Shown here: positions 16,399 to 25,611 of the stretch, one piece after another
Layout of the letters: each line of letters begins with the position of its first letter
How positions within the stretch are numbered: the first letter of the stretch is position 1
Assembly (NCBI RefSeq): GCF_044227025.1
Contig: NZ_JBGAFX010000009.1
Span: 1-64,000, forward strand
From: Dokdonella_A sp044227025
Lineage (GTDB): Bacteria; Pseudomonadota; Gammaproteobacteria; Xanthomonadales; Rhodanobacteraceae
Length of the DNA: 64,000 nt
Direction of reading: 5' to 3'
Translations under genes and position numbers: made by a program
Notes under the pieces: generated by a model
The model's input: only the letters and a program-made list of their open reading frames with translations
What the model was told of the DNA's origin: nothing
The model's database searches: none

Positions 16399-16884
16399 AT
16401 GCTTCGAAAGCAACTCGCGATACTGCTCGGCGCGTTCGCCATCGCCATCGCGGCGTCCGTGCAGGCATCGCCGACGGTCCACGTGCTCGCGCCTGCCGCG
16501 TTGCTCGGATCCATTGGCGGTGGCGGCGACTGCAATGACCTCGATGCCGCGGTTTACCCCGGCCACGCCGAGGTCGTCGGCAACGGGTACGACGATGACT
16601 GCGACGGACTCGCCGACGAGGATGCCAACAACAACCCGTCCGGCGATGTGTCCGACTTGGACGGCGACACCTTTTCGCTCGCGAACGGCGACTGCAACGA
16701 TCATGTGCCGAGCATCCACCCCGGCGCGACGGAAATCGTCGGCAATTACGTCGACGACGATTGCGACGGACTCGCCGACGAGGATGCGGCCAACCATCCA
16801 TCGAACGATTCGGCCGATCGCGACGGCGACCACGTGATCATCGCACCGGACGCGATCTTCGCGTGGGGCTTCGATCCGTTCTAG
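16399..16884 (+). CDS. MopE-like repeat exoprotein with C-terminal GF tag
   Basis: A 161-residue secreted protein. MLRKQLAILLGAFAIAIAAS plus VQA is the signal peptide. Two copies of the MopE-type metal-binding repeat follow, DCNDLDAAVYPGHAEVVGNG + YDDDCDGLADED and a second starting DCNDHVPSIHPG. Their aspartate-rich DxDxD loops should bind calcium, as in thrombospondin-type repeats. The chain ends DAIFAWGFDPF, close to the I-F-x-D-G-F-x tail of three other exoproteins here. The start at 16399 is the ATG nearest the signal peptide. A longer frame from 16321 adds a non-signal extension. The protein is small for this family and may be an adhesive or surface component. Confidence 0.75.
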   Translation: MLRKQLAILLGAFAIAIAASVQASPTVHVLAPAALLGSIGGGGDCNDLDAAVYPGHAEVVGNGYDDDCDGLADEDANNNPSGDVSDLDGDTFSLANGDCNDHVPSIHPGATEIVGNYVDDDCDGLADEDAANHPSNDSADRDGDHVIIAPDAIFAWGFDPF

Positions 16885-16906
16885 GTGCGCGAAACACAGC
16901 GCCGCA

Positions 16907-17386
16907 TCAGCGACCCGTGCACTTCTCGTATTCGCTCTTCGTGACTTCCTCGTTGTGGTTCGCGTCGCAATCCGCGAAATGCTGGCTCAGCCACGCGTCG
17001 TTGCGCGCCTGTTCGATCTTGAGCGCACCCGCCTTGTCGGTGTCGAGCATGCCGAAATCGAGCGGCTGCGGCGCCGCCGGCTGACCATTCTGGCGCGCAC
17101 CGGTGATGGTGCCCGTGGAAGGCAGCGGATTGCCGTTGGCGTCGCGCGGCACATCCCGTTGCGTGTCCCGATTCGGTTGCCCGTTGTTCTGCGCCGTGCC
17201 GATCGGTGGCGGCGTGGTGTTCACGGGCGGCGCGCTGGTGTTCACGGGCGGAGTGCCCGGCGGTGGCGGCATCGAGGTGCCGACGGGGGGAGCGGATGCG
17301 GGCGCGGTCGGAGCGGAGGACTGCGCCGACACGAGGCCGCAACCGAGCAACGAGGCGAGAGAAACGCAAAGCATGGTGGTCTTCAT
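16907..17386 (-). CDS. Secreted proline-rich protein with EF-hand-like C terminus
   Basis: A 159-residue exported protein: signal peptide MKTTMLCVSLASLLGCGLVS then AQ, followed by a long proline/threonine/asparagine-rich linker (residues 22-80, PPPPGTPPVNTS-type repeats). The C-terminal domain resembles a pair of EF hands. The first loop is degenerate (LDTDKAGALKIEQA); the second, DCDANHNEEVTKSEYEKC, has the D-x-D-x-N-x-x-x-x-x-x-E spacing of a calcium loop. Such proteins are frequent in Lysobacterales and may sense or buffer calcium outside the inner membrane. The gene converges with the MopE-like calcium-repeat gene 22 bp away. Confidence 0.75.
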   Translation of the reverse strand: MKTTMLCVSLASLLGCGLVSAQSSAPTAPASAPPVGTSMPPPPGTPPVNTSAPPVNTTPPPIGTAQNNGQPNRDTQRDVPRDANGNPLPSTGTITGARQNGQPAAPQPLDFGMLDTDKAGALKIEQARNDAWLSQHFADCDANHNEEVTKSEYEKCTGR

Positions 17387-17428
17387 GGTCTTTCCTCCGC
17401 AGTGACCCGGATCGACCGGGCAATCGCA

Positions 17429-18214
17429 TCATTCGCGCACGACGATCAGCACGTCGCCGGGAGACCCGCCAGCAGGTGCCTCGCTCGTCGCGGCGCGAAT
17501 GTCGATGCGCGTCGGCTCGACTCCGCGCGCGGCGAGGTAGTCGCGCACGGCAAGCGCGCGATCACGCTGATCCCCACGGCCACCGAAAGCGACAACCCTG
17601 GCGATCATCTGCGGCTCATCGTCGAGCACCCTTGCGAGCGATTCCAGCGAGCGTTCCCCGGTTGCGGTCAGGCCAACGTCGCCATTGCGGAAGTTGAAGT
17701 CCGCCAGGCGCACCACGAGTCCGCGCTCGTCGACCGCAGACTCGCTGTTCGGCAGGCGACGTTGCATTTCGAACAAGCGCTCACGATCGTCCTGCATCGG
17801 CCCGCGCACGTCTCGGCGCCGAAGCTCTCCTGTCGCCAATGCAACCGAGGTGCGCGCACCGACGCGCTCGCGCTCCATCGCCAGCTGTTCCCCGCGACGC
17901 TCGGCGTCACGCGCGAGGGCGCTGGCTTCGGCGATCTGCAGCAGCTTGTCGGCGAGGTAAAGGCCCTGCTCGTAATCGCGGGGCGACAGCGCGCGTGCGT
18001 TGCTGGCGAGCGTCGCCACGGCGGCATCTGCATTGGCGAGCTCGGCGCCGCCGTTCGCGGCGACGCGCGGATCGGCATGCAGGCGGTCCTGTTCGGCCTG
18101 CAGGCGCACGACGTCCGCAGGCGGTCCGTGTGGCGTGGCGGCACAGGCGCCGAGAGCGAGCAGCACGACGGCAAACGCTGCGTGAGCGATCCGGGGCCAC
18201 ATCAAGGCGATCAT
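17429..18214 (-). CDS. OmpA-like lipoprotein with DUF4398-type region
   Basis: A 261-residue lipoprotein with signal MIALMWPRIAHAAFAVVLLA and lipobox ALGAC. The central region is helical and coiled-coil-like (ERRGEQLAMERERVGARTSV). The C-terminal ~110 residues resemble an OmpA-type peptidoglycan-binding domain: VVRLADFNFRNGDVGLT, RSLESLARVL, RDYLAARGVEPTRID. The lipid anchor plus OmpA domain would tether outer membrane to peptidoglycan. Its ATG overlaps the TGA of the upstream DUF4398 gene (ATGA), so the two are translated together, an arrangement repeatedly seen for these families. Confidence 0.8.
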   Translation of the reverse strand: MIALMWPRIAHAAFAVVLLALGACAATPHGPPADVVRLQAEQDRLHADPRVAANGGAELANADAAVATLASNARALSPRDYEQGLYLADKLLQIAEASALARDAERRGEQLAMERERVGARTSVALATGELRRRDVRGPMQDDRERLFEMQRRLPNSESAVDERGLVVRLADFNFRNGDVGLTATGERSLESLARVLDDEPQMIARVVAFGGRGDQRDRALAVRDYLAARGVEPTRIDIRAATSEAPAGGSPGDVLIVVRE

Positions 18215-18582
18215 GGCGCATCTCCATTGACAGTTCCGGCCTGCAATGCGTCGAGGCCTCGCTGGATTTCAGCAGTCGCCGCTTCCGCCCGCTGCTGGCG
18301 CGAGCGCGCCGAAGCGAGATCGCCGTTCACTTTCGCTCGCTCGGAATAGATCGCGACTTCCATCCATGCGCGGTCATCCGCGGCGTGCAGCGCCTGGTCG
18401 AGCATCACATGGGCTTCGGCGAGATCGGCGGGCGCGTATCTCGCGGCGTCATCCCGTTCAGCGGCCTGAACGGACGTTGTGGCCTGCGCGAGCTCCAATT
18501 GCGCACCGTCCCGATCGATCGCCTGGGCCGATCCGCAGATCGGAATCAGGGTGGCCAACAGCAGGCTGCGCACGATGTTCAT
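18211..18582 (-). CDS. DUF4398-type periplasmic protein
   Basis: A 123-residue exported protein with signal peptide MNIVRSLLLATLIPICGSAQ + A. The mature chain is one long helix hairpin with the DUF4398 pattern: an ARYAPADLAEAHVMLDQAL segment and a RAKVNGDLASARSRQQRAEA tail. DUF4398 proteins are small periplasmic partners of OmpA-domain lipoproteins. GGGAG lies before the ATG at 18580-18582, and the 3' end overlaps the lipoprotein gene by four bases. Function is unproven; envelope stability is the likely setting. Confidence 0.8.
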   Translation of the reverse strand: MNIVRSLLLATLIPICGSAQAIDRDGAQLELAQATTSVQAAERDDAARYAPADLAEAHVMLDQALHAADDRAWMEVAIYSERAKVNGDLASARSRQQRAEAATAEIQRGLDALQAGTVNGDAP

Positions 18583-18808
18583 GGCGTCTCCCGGTCGACT
18601 GATGCAGGTCAGTCGTGCCGCGACTGTGCGTTCGACTGCTTGAACCACCATGAAATGGGCGTGCGCCCACTTCAGCTTCCGTTTCGCAACAAACGCCGCT
18701 CATCGTCGACGCGGCAGATCGGCGAAAAAAGGATCGCACGGCGGCTTGACCGCCTGACGAGCAGTGGAGGCAACGTGTCCGCCGCGCGGGCGCGTCAGCG
18801 TCCGCGGG

Positions 18809-19081
18809 TCAGTGCGGCGTCAGCATCATCGCCGCGGTCAGGCGGGATGCCTCGAGCAGGTCGAGCAGGCGACGCTCGACCTGCGGCAGGTCGCCGAGCG
18901 GCTGCGATGCATACAGCGAATAGATAGGCTTGGCGGTCTCATCGGTGCCGATCGACTGGCGACCGACGCTGACGTTCGTGCACTGGCTTGCGCGCTCCCA
19001 CAACGTGCGCAACGCGGCGGGGCCGATGCTCTCGCCCTTGCCGAGCTTGAAGCGGAAGATGACGACAGGCTGTTGCTTCAT
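18809..19081 (-). CDS. Small hypothetical protein
   Basis: A 90-residue soluble protein starting MKQQPVVIFRFKLGKGESIG, with no signal peptide or membrane segment and a helical C-terminal half (QVERRLLDLLEASRLTAAMM). The start at 19081 is supported by GGAGC upstream. I recognise no family with confidence. It lies between the DUF4398/OmpA operon and an exported protein gene, all on the minus strand, with gaps of more than 90 bp on both sides. Confidence 0.6.
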   Translation of the reverse strand: MKQQPVVIFRFKLGKGESIGPAALRTLWERASQCTNVSVGRQSIGTDETAKPIYSLYASQPLGDLPQVERRLLDLLEASRLTAAMMLTPH

Positions 19082-19178
19082 GTACACGGCTCCGCGGAAG
19101 GGGTCCAGTATGCGCCCTTTCCGCGAAGGCCGTTCCGCCGCAGGGAGCGCCGCGCGTGCGCGGCGCAATCCGCCTGCG

Positions 19179-19685
19179 CTACAAAGCCGTGATCGACGTG
19201 ACCGGATGGATCTCCCAACGCGTGCCGCGCGGATCCTCCGAGTCGGTGTCGGGCTCGTAATACAACCATCCCGTCACCGCGACCTTCTTGCCGCGCAGGC
19301 CCTTCAGCTTGGCCAGGCCGAGGTCCTTGTGATGCGCGCGCGAAGCCCGCGTCACCTCGGCAATCACCCAGCGCGCGGTGTTCTTCTCCTCGCCCATCGG
19401 GGCGAGCACGATGTGCGTGTCGCCATCCTCTTCGTTTTCGACCTGCACGAGCACGCCTTCGAGACGCGCGGCTTTTTCGCTCGACCACGCGTCCACGGAG
19501 GATTTGTCGAGCAATGCCGCCAACGTGGCATGTTCATCGATCTGCGCGGTCGTCGGCGTCGCATGGCGGTTCTTTGCCGCCATCTCCGACTTGCTCTCAC
19601 CCTTGTCTTCGTCCGCGAGCGCGATCGATCGGCACAACAACAAACCGATGCCGGCGCAAGCAAGCACCTTGAGGAAGGAATTCAT
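19179..19685 (-). CDS. Exported hypothetical protein, possibly OB-fold
   Basis: A 168-residue protein with signal peptide MNSFLKVLACAGIGLLLCRS + IALA. The mature part alternates beta-like segments (RLEGVLVQVENEEDGDTHIV, KLKGLRGKKVAVTGWLYYEP, RWEIHPVTSITAL). The last is typical of exported OB-fold proteins, where a G-x-x-V-x-V-x-G-x-x-x-x-[DE] strand is followed by a WEIHP-V end. That is an inference from pattern only. It is a stand-alone minus-strand gene; the upstream gap contains a short hairpin-rich leader. Confidence 0.68.
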   Translation of the reverse strand: MNSFLKVLACAGIGLLLCRSIALADEDKGESKSEMAAKNRHATPTTAQIDEHATLAALLDKSSVDAWSSEKAARLEGVLVQVENEEDGDTHIVLAPMGEEKNTARWVIAEVTRASRAHHKDLGLAKLKGLRGKKVAVTGWLYYEPDTDSEDPRGTRWEIHPVTSITAL

Positions 19686-19792
19686 GGGCCGCTCCTCCAC
19701 GTCTGCCGGCGACAGCACATGTGGCGCCCGCCACAGGCTGGCCGGACGTTGGGCAACATAGCGCAATCGGCGCGGCGGAACCACCGCACCGG

Positions 19793-20287
19793 TCAATCGA
19801 CGTGCCGCGGATACGGCGTGCCGTCCTTGTGCGTATACACCCACTGCCCGTCCGCGCACGCAAGGGCGAGGTCGTCGAAAGGATAGACGCATTCGTCGCC
19901 GTCGATGCGCGAACCGACTTCCAGCAACACCGCCTCTTCCTCGCCACGGTTCTGCAACTGGTGGGCGACGCCGCTGCCGGCCTTGAAGCCGGCACACATG
20001 CCGGGGCCGAGCACCATCTCGCGCTCGTCGCACACCAGCACGACGCTGCCGCTGAGCACGTAGACGAACTCGTCTTCGCGCGAGTGATGGTGGCGCACCG
20101 CCGAGGTCGAGTGCGGCGCCAACGTCAGGCGATTGACGCCGAACGTGGTGAGGCCGAACACCTCGCCGAGTCGACGCTTGCTGCGTCCGCGCACGAGTGT
20201 CGCGAACGGCTCGGGGTAGCTGGTCCGGATGGCGGGCTCGGGGACATCGAGTGCGTCGATGGCGAGCGGTGGCTTGGAATCGGTCAT
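19793..20287 (-). CDS. Cupin-2 domain protein
   Basis: A 164-residue single-domain cupin. The conserved metal motifs are present: HHHSREDEFVYVLSG (His66-His68 and Glu72 region) and, in the second motif, GVAHQLQNRG (His about 109). Short cupins of this form (often called cupin domain-containing or mannose-6-phosphate isomerase-like) bind a metal and act on small molecules or as regulators. The substrate is unknown. The segment NRLTLAPHSTSAVRHHHSRE matches the usual first beta motif. Start and length are normal for the group. Confidence 0.85.
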   Translation of the reverse strand: MTDSKPPLAIDALDVPEPAIRTSYPEPFATLVRGRSKRRLGEVFGLTTFGVNRLTLAPHSTSAVRHHHSREDEFVYVLSGSVVLVCDEREMVLGPGMCAGFKAGSGVAHQLQNRGEEEAVLLEVGSRIDGDECVYPFDDLALACADGQWVYTHKDGTPYPRHVD

Positions 20288-20385
20288 GGGGAATTCGCAC
20301 TCCGCAACTCGGGAATCGCGGCGGAGTCTAGCAAGGCAGCACCGTCATGCGACGCGACGCCCGCGCGCCAGATCGAAAGCCTGGA

Positions 20386-22011
20386 TCAGCGCACGCGCTC
20401 GTAGTGGCGCACATGCAGGCCTGTATCGGACGGCGCCACCGCGAATTCGACCAGCACGTCGCCGGCGAGGAGGAGGAAGCGCACGCGCTCGCTGTCGTCC
20501 GATTCCGCGTTGGCGCATTGCATCAGTACCTGGCGATAGCGCTTGCGCGGATCGAACGGGGCGACCGCCGCGGCGTTCGCACCGTCGACGCTGAAACCGC
20601 CCGTAGCGCGGCTGTAGAAGTAGCCGAGCGTCGTCAGCTGCGGGCTCTGCCCGGCCGGGGTCAACTGCGGCGTGTAGGTGAGCCCGCCGCTGTAACGCAA
20701 CGCGCAGGATTCGACGTCGCGCATCGGCTCGGCGGCGTTCTCCGCATGGATATCGATCCTCGCATTGCCGTCGCCATCGCGACGAATCCGTGCGCGGCCG
20801 CGTGTGGCCGGCATCGGGCCGATCCAGTTGCTCGCCTCCCGCTTGAGATCCCACTCGCCATCCCAGCTCGCGTCAAGCCGACCGGTCTCGCTCTGCATGC
20901 CTTCAGGTACCCATTCGTGATGGCCGAGGCGATGCAGCAGGAACACCGCCCAGCGCGGATCCTGCTTGAGCGTGCGGTCGATCTCCGCCTCGGCCTGGGC
21001 GAGCGTGTCGGCGAGGTCACGCCGGAATTCGGCGACGTCCGGCCCGGAAACGGCGATCTGGATGTTGTTCTGGTAGATCATCGTCGGGCCGAAACGCCAG
21101 TAGTCGGGACCGCTCCACGTCGATGGCGAGCCGCCGTAGTAAAGCTGCCGCCCCCAAGTGAGGTAACCGGGCGTGAGCGGCTTGCGGTTGAGCCGCAGGT
21201 CACCGAACGTCGCAGTCGCCCAGGACGCACTGGTGGTGTAGGGAACGATCGTGAACGCACGCGGCGCATCCTGCATCACGGCCTGGATGACCGCCCAGCG
21301 CCGGAACGCATCGAGCTCCTGCGCGTCGCGCGCAACGTTTCCGCTGGCGCGGATGTCCATGAAGTCGAAACCCATCGCGCCATGGCGCAGCGCATCGAGG
21401 ACGTGCCTCTGGTTCTCGCGCAACGCGCCCTTGCCGTCTGCCTGCTGCTGCCAGTTGACGATACGCCGCGCCGGATCCGTCGCCGGCACGAAGCCGATCT
21501 GTTCGAGGCGCGCGTAGGCGATCGCCTTGCGCGCCGCATCCTCGTCGCAGGTCGATTCGATGCCGCTGCGATCGAGCACCGGCGTCGTCGCGCACTGGCG
21601 CAGGATGACTTCCGCGATCATGTCGCCGTGCTGCATCGCCTTGCGCATTGGAATGAGCCACGCCGCGTTGAACGCGGTGCGATAGCGGTCGTACTCGGCG
21701 TACGCCGCTTGCGTTGTCGCGATGCAGGCTTTCGATGCCGCTTCCGCGCGCGCGCTCGCCGCGGGGTCCGGCGGCGCATCGCTGCCGTCGCCCTCGTCGC
21801 CTTCCGGGTAGCAGTGATCGGTGTCGTCGTAGGCGAAGTGCGTCTCGGCCTCGGCCACATCGCGGCGCAGCGCCCACACGTCGATGAGCCCGCGCGCATC
21901 CACCACCGCCACGGGCTTGTAGGAACGCGCCGCCGGTTTCGGTACGTCGGCAGGCACCCCGACGGCCGACGCGCACACGGCGATCGCCGCCATGATCCAG
22001 CTCGATTCCAT
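20386..22011 (-). CDS. Large exported protein of unknown function
   Basis: A 541-residue protein with a short N-terminal hydrophobic segment (MESSWIMAAIAVCASAVGVP + A) consistent with a signal peptide. GGAG lies seven bases before the ATG. The mature chain is rich in tryptophan and tyrosine in its second half (TWGRQLYYGG, RFGPTMIYQNNIQI) and has several paired cysteines (DHCYPE, KACIATT, RQCATT, STCDED, ESCALR, MQCANA), suggesting disulfides and periplasmic location. I recognise no domain. The reading frame is well supported by codon-position G+C and the lack of any alternative long sense frame. Confidence 0.68.
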   Translation of the reverse strand: MESSWIMAAIAVCASAVGVPADVPKPAARSYKPVAVVDARGLIDVWALRRDVAEAETHFAYDDTDHCYPEGDEGDGSDAPPDPAASARAEAASKACIATTQAAYAEYDRYRTAFNAAWLIPMRKAMQHGDMIAEVILRQCATTPVLDRSGIESTCDEDAARKAIAYARLEQIGFVPATDPARRIVNWQQQADGKGALRENQRHVLDALRHGAMGFDFMDIRASGNVARDAQELDAFRRWAVIQAVMQDAPRAFTIVPYTTSASWATATFGDLRLNRKPLTPGYLTWGRQLYYGGSPSTWSGPDYWRFGPTMIYQNNIQIAVSGPDVAEFRRDLADTLAQAEAEIDRTLKQDPRWAVFLLHRLGHHEWVPEGMQSETGRLDASWDGEWDLKREASNWIGPMPATRGRARIRRDGDGNARIDIHAENAAEPMRDVESCALRYSGGLTYTPQLTPAGQSPQLTTLGYFYSRATGGFSVDGANAAAVAPFDPRKRYRQVLMQCANAESDDSERVRFLLLAGDVLVEFAVAPSDTGLHVRHYERVR

Positions 22012-22141
22012 GCGCTACTCCGAACAAGGCGACCGCGGTCCCCCAGGCGCCAGCAGCGTGGCGCGCGCGACTGTCCGCGAGCAGCCGGAATTCTGGCCGG
22101 AATCTGGCGCCTGGCGGAGTCCGGAAGGGCGCCAGCCGGCG

Positions 22142-22459
22142 CTATCGTTCCTCGACCGTCTTGGTCGTCTGGTCGACGACGTAGTGCAAGGTGTCACCGT
22201 TGTAGCTGCAGGTGATGTTGAGGCGCGTGTCGGAGACCTGTTCGAATTCCTTGACCCGATCGCACGATTTGCCGAGCGCGGCGAGCATGTCGCGCATGCC
22301 CTTCCTGATTTCGGCTTCGTTCTTCTGCAGCTGCGCCTCGGCTTCCTTCGCGACGGCGTCGGCGTGCTCGAGCTCTTCGGCGGTCGGCGCCCGATCGCCC
22401 CCGGACGAACAAGCGGCGAGTGCCAACGCGAGCGCCGGCATCCAGTACTGCTTCGACAT
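22142..22459 (-). CDS. Small lipoprotein with helical domain
   Basis: A 105-residue lipoprotein. MSKQYWMPALALALAACSSG gives a type II signal with lipobox LAAC; GGGGGA lies at proper distance upstream, which decides for this start over an ATG six bases earlier. The mature chain is one charged helix (AEELEHADAVAKEAEAQLQK) followed by a two-strand region with a cysteine pair (KSCDRVKEF, NITCSYNGDT). Unknown family. It sits divergent to nothing and 131 bp downstream of the acyltransferase stop. Confidence 0.7.
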   Translation of the reverse strand: MSKQYWMPALALALAACSSGGDRAPTAEELEHADAVAKEAEAQLQKNEAEIRKGMRDMLAALGKSCDRVKEFEQVSDTRLNITCSYNGDTLHYVVDQTTKTVEER

Positions 22460-22587
22460 GGACATTCCCCCAAAAACGGCGGACCCCACGCCGCCGTGCC
22501 GGCGATTGTCATGCCGGCTTGTTGCAGGGTCAAGAACGTGCACGCAAGCGGGCCGCGCGCCGGCTGCCAGTGGACGGTTTCACTGCG

Positions 22588-24120
22588 TCACTCCGGCGCC
22601 GTTTGCTCCGTTGGCGCTGGCGCATCGTCCGGCCGGGCCGAACCGCTCATGTAGCGACCGAGCGTCGCCGCCGCATCGGCTGCGCCGAAGTCGTCGCTCC
22701 AGTCCTCCATCAGCGCCAACAGCATCAGCTTCTCGAACTCGGCGTCAAAGCGCTGCACAATCGCGTCAGGGTCCTTCACGCGTTTGTGGTCGCCGATCAC
22801 GCCGAAATGCACGCGGCCGTTGTAGCTGAGTATCGACAGACCGAGTCCGATCGAGCCGGTCTGCGGTACCCAGAACATCAGCTCGCGCACCTCGACGCCG
22901 GCCATGAACAGCGGCTGCTGCGGACCGGGAACATTGGTTGCGACGGCGGTCGCCTTGCGGCTGAACAACTCGAGCGCGGGACCCTGCAGCGCGGCGGGCG
23001 CCATGCCGAGCGCGGCGAGCAGGCCGAACGCGACGACGGCCTGGCGACGCCCCTTCAGGTCGCGCATCGATGCGGCGACGCGTTCGAGGCGGCGCAGGGG
23101 ATTCGGTTCGCCGATCGGCAGGTCGAGGAACACGAGGCCGAAATGATTGCCGAGCTTCTTCGCGTGTTCGAGCGGGCGCAGGTTCACCGGCACGGTCGCG
23201 CGGATGGTCAGGCCGTCGACGTCCTCGCCGGTGTCGCGCAGATAGCCGCGGATCGCACCGGCAGCGCACGCGAGCAGCACGTCGTTGACCGTGCAGAACA
23301 GCGCCTTTCCGAGCGTCTTCACCTCTTCGAGCTGCAATGGTTCGGCCCACGCCACGCGCTTGGCGACGCCCAGCTCGCCCTTGAGCGCGGTGACGGGATC
23401 ATCGGCGAGGGTCAGCGCAATCGCGAGTTCACGCGTGATCTCGCTGCCTTCGTGCGCGAACTCCGCGGCGACGGCCGGATCGGCCATCATCTGGGCGAGC
23501 TTGGCCCAGGTTCTTTCGCCGATCGCGACCACCTTGTGCAGGCCGCCCTGCATCGGTTCGAGCAGGCGTTCGAGCACGCCGCCGCGTTCGCGCTTGAGCC
23601 AGGTCTTCGCCAGTTCGGCGCGCGCTTCCGGCTGCGGCGCCGTGTCGGTCAGCGACAGCAGCACCTGCACCAGGGCGAGGCCGTCGGCGTAACAATGATG
23701 GATGCGCGCGACGAGCACGCCGCCGCTTCCCTCCGCCGAGGCGTAGTCCTCGATGACATGGAATTGCCACAGCGGCCGCGACATGTCGAGCGAGGTCGAC
23801 GCGAGCTCGCTGACGAACGCTTGCAGCTCGGCCTTGCCCGCCGCGCCGGGCAGGCGCGCGACGCGCACGTGCGCATCGATGTCGAAGTCCGCATCGGTCT
23901 CCCAGCACGCGCTGTTCACCGACATCACGGCCTTCTGGCGAAAACGGCGGAACGCGAGGAACCGTTCGCACAGCAATGCCTTGATCCGCGAGGAATCGAG
24001 CGGTCCGGCGAACATCAGCACGCCGGTGATCATCATGCGGTTGGTCGGCCGCTCCATGCGCAACCAGGCCGTATCAACCTTGGCCATCGACTCGCGCGCA
24101 GCCTGTTCCTGTTCGGGCAC
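22588..24120 (-). CDS. WS/DGAT-family wax ester synthase / diacylglycerol acyltransferase
   Basis: A 510-residue bifunctional-type acyltransferase that would esterify long-chain alcohols or diacylglycerol with acyl-CoA for neutral lipid storage. The catalytic motif HHCYADG is at 141-147 (His141, His142, Asp146). Downstream the family landmarks follow: the VNDVLLACAAGAIRGYL helix, PVNLRPLEHAKKLGNHFG (PxNxR...GN) and TNVPGPQQPLFMAG. The GTG start at 24118-24120 has GGGGAG seven bases upstream; a frame continuing further is an artefact of G+C-rich DNA. The gene is divergent from the CPA2 antiporter, sharing a 282 bp promoter region. Confidence 0.92.
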   Translation of the reverse strand: MPEQEQAARESMAKVDTAWLRMERPTNRMMITGVLMFAGPLDSSRIKALLCERFLAFRRFRQKAVMSVNSACWETDADFDIDAHVRVARLPGAAGKAELQAFVSELASTSLDMSRPLWQFHVIEDYASAEGSGGVLVARIHHCYADGLALVQVLLSLTDTAPQPEARAELAKTWLKRERGGVLERLLEPMQGGLHKVVAIGERTWAKLAQMMADPAVAAEFAHEGSEITRELAIALTLADDPVTALKGELGVAKRVAWAEPLQLEEVKTLGKALFCTVNDVLLACAAGAIRGYLRDTGEDVDGLTIRATVPVNLRPLEHAKKLGNHFGLVFLDLPIGEPNPLRRLERVAASMRDLKGRRQAVVAFGLLAALGMAPAALQGPALELFSRKATAVATNVPGPQQPLFMAGVEVRELMFWVPQTGSIGLGLSILSYNGRVHFGVIGDHKRVKDPDAIVQRFDAEFEKLMLLALMEDWSDDFGAADAAATLGRYMSGSARPDDAPAPTEQTAPE

Positions 24121-24402
24121 CGTCGGTCTCCCCGCAGCGCGGCAGCGTAGGTGCCACCAGGCGCTTCGTGTAGCATCGGTGGAAGGCGAAAAAAACGCAA
24201 CGCGGGAACTTGCTCGCAGCGAAACCCTCGACTCCGCGCTTGCGGGCCTGCGCTCGGGGCGAACGGGTTTCAAACGGCGATCGACCTGTTTCCTCCGTTC
24301 GCGTTGAACGCCGCAAGCGATGGCGAGCGAAGTCGATACGCCCGCGATCCTTCGACTCCGCCGTTCAACCACTTCCCTTCCGACCAACCAGACCAGGACG
24401 AC

Positions 24403-25611
24403 ATGCAGCACGGCGCCGAAATCCTGCTCAGCCTGTTCGCGATCTTCGTCGCGGCACAAGTCGGCGCCGAGATTGCGCAGCGCCTGAAACTGCCCGGCGT
24501 GGTCGGAGAGATCGTCGCCGGCTGCGCGATCGGGCCTTCCGCGCTCGGACTGGTCCGGCCCGAGCAGATAGCCGCGGGCACCCCGCTGGACGTGCTGGCC
24601 GAGATCGGCGTGGTGCTGCTGCTGTTCGCGGTCGGCCTCGAGACGCGCCTCGACGACCTCAAGAAGGTCGGCAGGAGTGCATTGCTGGTCGGCGTGCTCG
24701 GGGTCGTCGTGCCGTTCGCGCTCGGGGCCCTGTGGGCGCACGGCAACGGCTTCGAATGGACCCGGTCGTTGTTCGTCGCCGCCGCGTTCGTCGCGACGTC
24801 GGCCGGCATCACCGCGCGCGTGCTGCAGGAACTCGGCGTGCTGACCCGCATCGAGGCGCGGGTGATCCTCGGCGCCGCGGTGATCGACGACATCCTCGCG
24901 ATGCTGCTGCTCGGCGTGGTCACCTCGCTGCAGGGTGGCGAAGGCATCAACGTGAAGGGCCTCCTGTTCGTGCTCGCGCAGGCCGTCGGCTTCGTCGTGG
25001 TGATCGGCTGGGTCGGCAGCCGCGTGATGCGCCGGCGCGCGCATTGGCTCGACCGACCGATCAATCCGCTGTCGCCGTTGACGATCGCGCTCGCGATCTG
25101 CCTCGGGCTTGCGTATCTGTCGACCGAATTCGGCCTCGCCGCGATCATCGGCGCCTTCCTCGCCGGCATGATCGCGTCGGAAGTACCGCAGCGCGAGGAG
25201 CTCGAACACCAGATGCAGCCGCTGCTCGCGCTGCTGACGCCCTTCTTCTTCGTCGTGACCGGGGCGAAGATCGACCTGTCGGTATTCGCGAGCGCGGACG
25301 CGCTGTGGATGCTCGCGATCGCGACCCTCATCGCGATCGTGTCCAAGCTCGTCGGCGGTTTCCTCGGCGCGTTGTCGCTGGGAGCACGCAGCGCCCTGAT
25401 CGTCGGCGTCGGCATGGTGCCACGCGGCGAAGTCGGCGTCGTCATCGCGAGCCTCGGCCTTGCCGCGGGCGTGTTCTCCAACCAGACCTATGCGGTCATC
25501 GTCGCGATGTCGCTGCTGACCTCCATCGTTACGCCGCCGGTGCTGTCGCTGCTGCTCGCGCGGGACAGGGACGCTGGCACGCCCCCGCCCGGACCGGCAG
25601 CGCGTCTCTAG
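24403..25611 (+). CDS. CPA2-family cation:proton antiporter (Kef-type)
   Basis: A 402-residue inner membrane antiporter with about 12 helices and no C-terminal RCK/TrkA-N domain, so it is shorter than KefB/KefC. Recognisable blocks are PGVVGEIVAGCAIGPSALGL (helix 2), FVATSAGITARVLQELG and GAAVIDDILAMLLLG, where the tandem aspartates of the CPA2 ion-binding site lie, and PRGEVGVVIASLGLA near the end. It exchanges Na+ or K+ for H+; the ion is not readable. The start at 24403 follows CAGGACGAC and gives the standard N terminus. The 3' end overlaps the convergent beta-helix gene by four bases. Confidence 0.9.
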   Translation: MQHGAEILLSLFAIFVAAQVGAEIAQRLKLPGVVGEIVAGCAIGPSALGLVRPEQIAAGTPLDVLAEIGVVLLLFAVGLETRLDDLKKVGRSALLVGVLGVVVPFALGALWAHGNGFEWTRSLFVAAAFVATSAGITARVLQELGVLTRIEARVILGAAVIDDILAMLLLGVVTSLQGGEGINVKGLLFVLAQAVGFVVVIGWVGSRVMRRRAHWLDRPINPLSPLTIALAICLGLAYLSTEFGLAAIIGAFLAGMIASEVPQREELEHQMQPLLALLTPFFFVVTGAKIDLSVFASADALWMLAIATLIAIVSKLVGGFLGALSLGARSALIVGVGMVPRGEVGVVIASLGLAAGVFSNQTYAVIVAMSLLTSIVTPPVLSLLLARDRDAGTPPPGPAARL

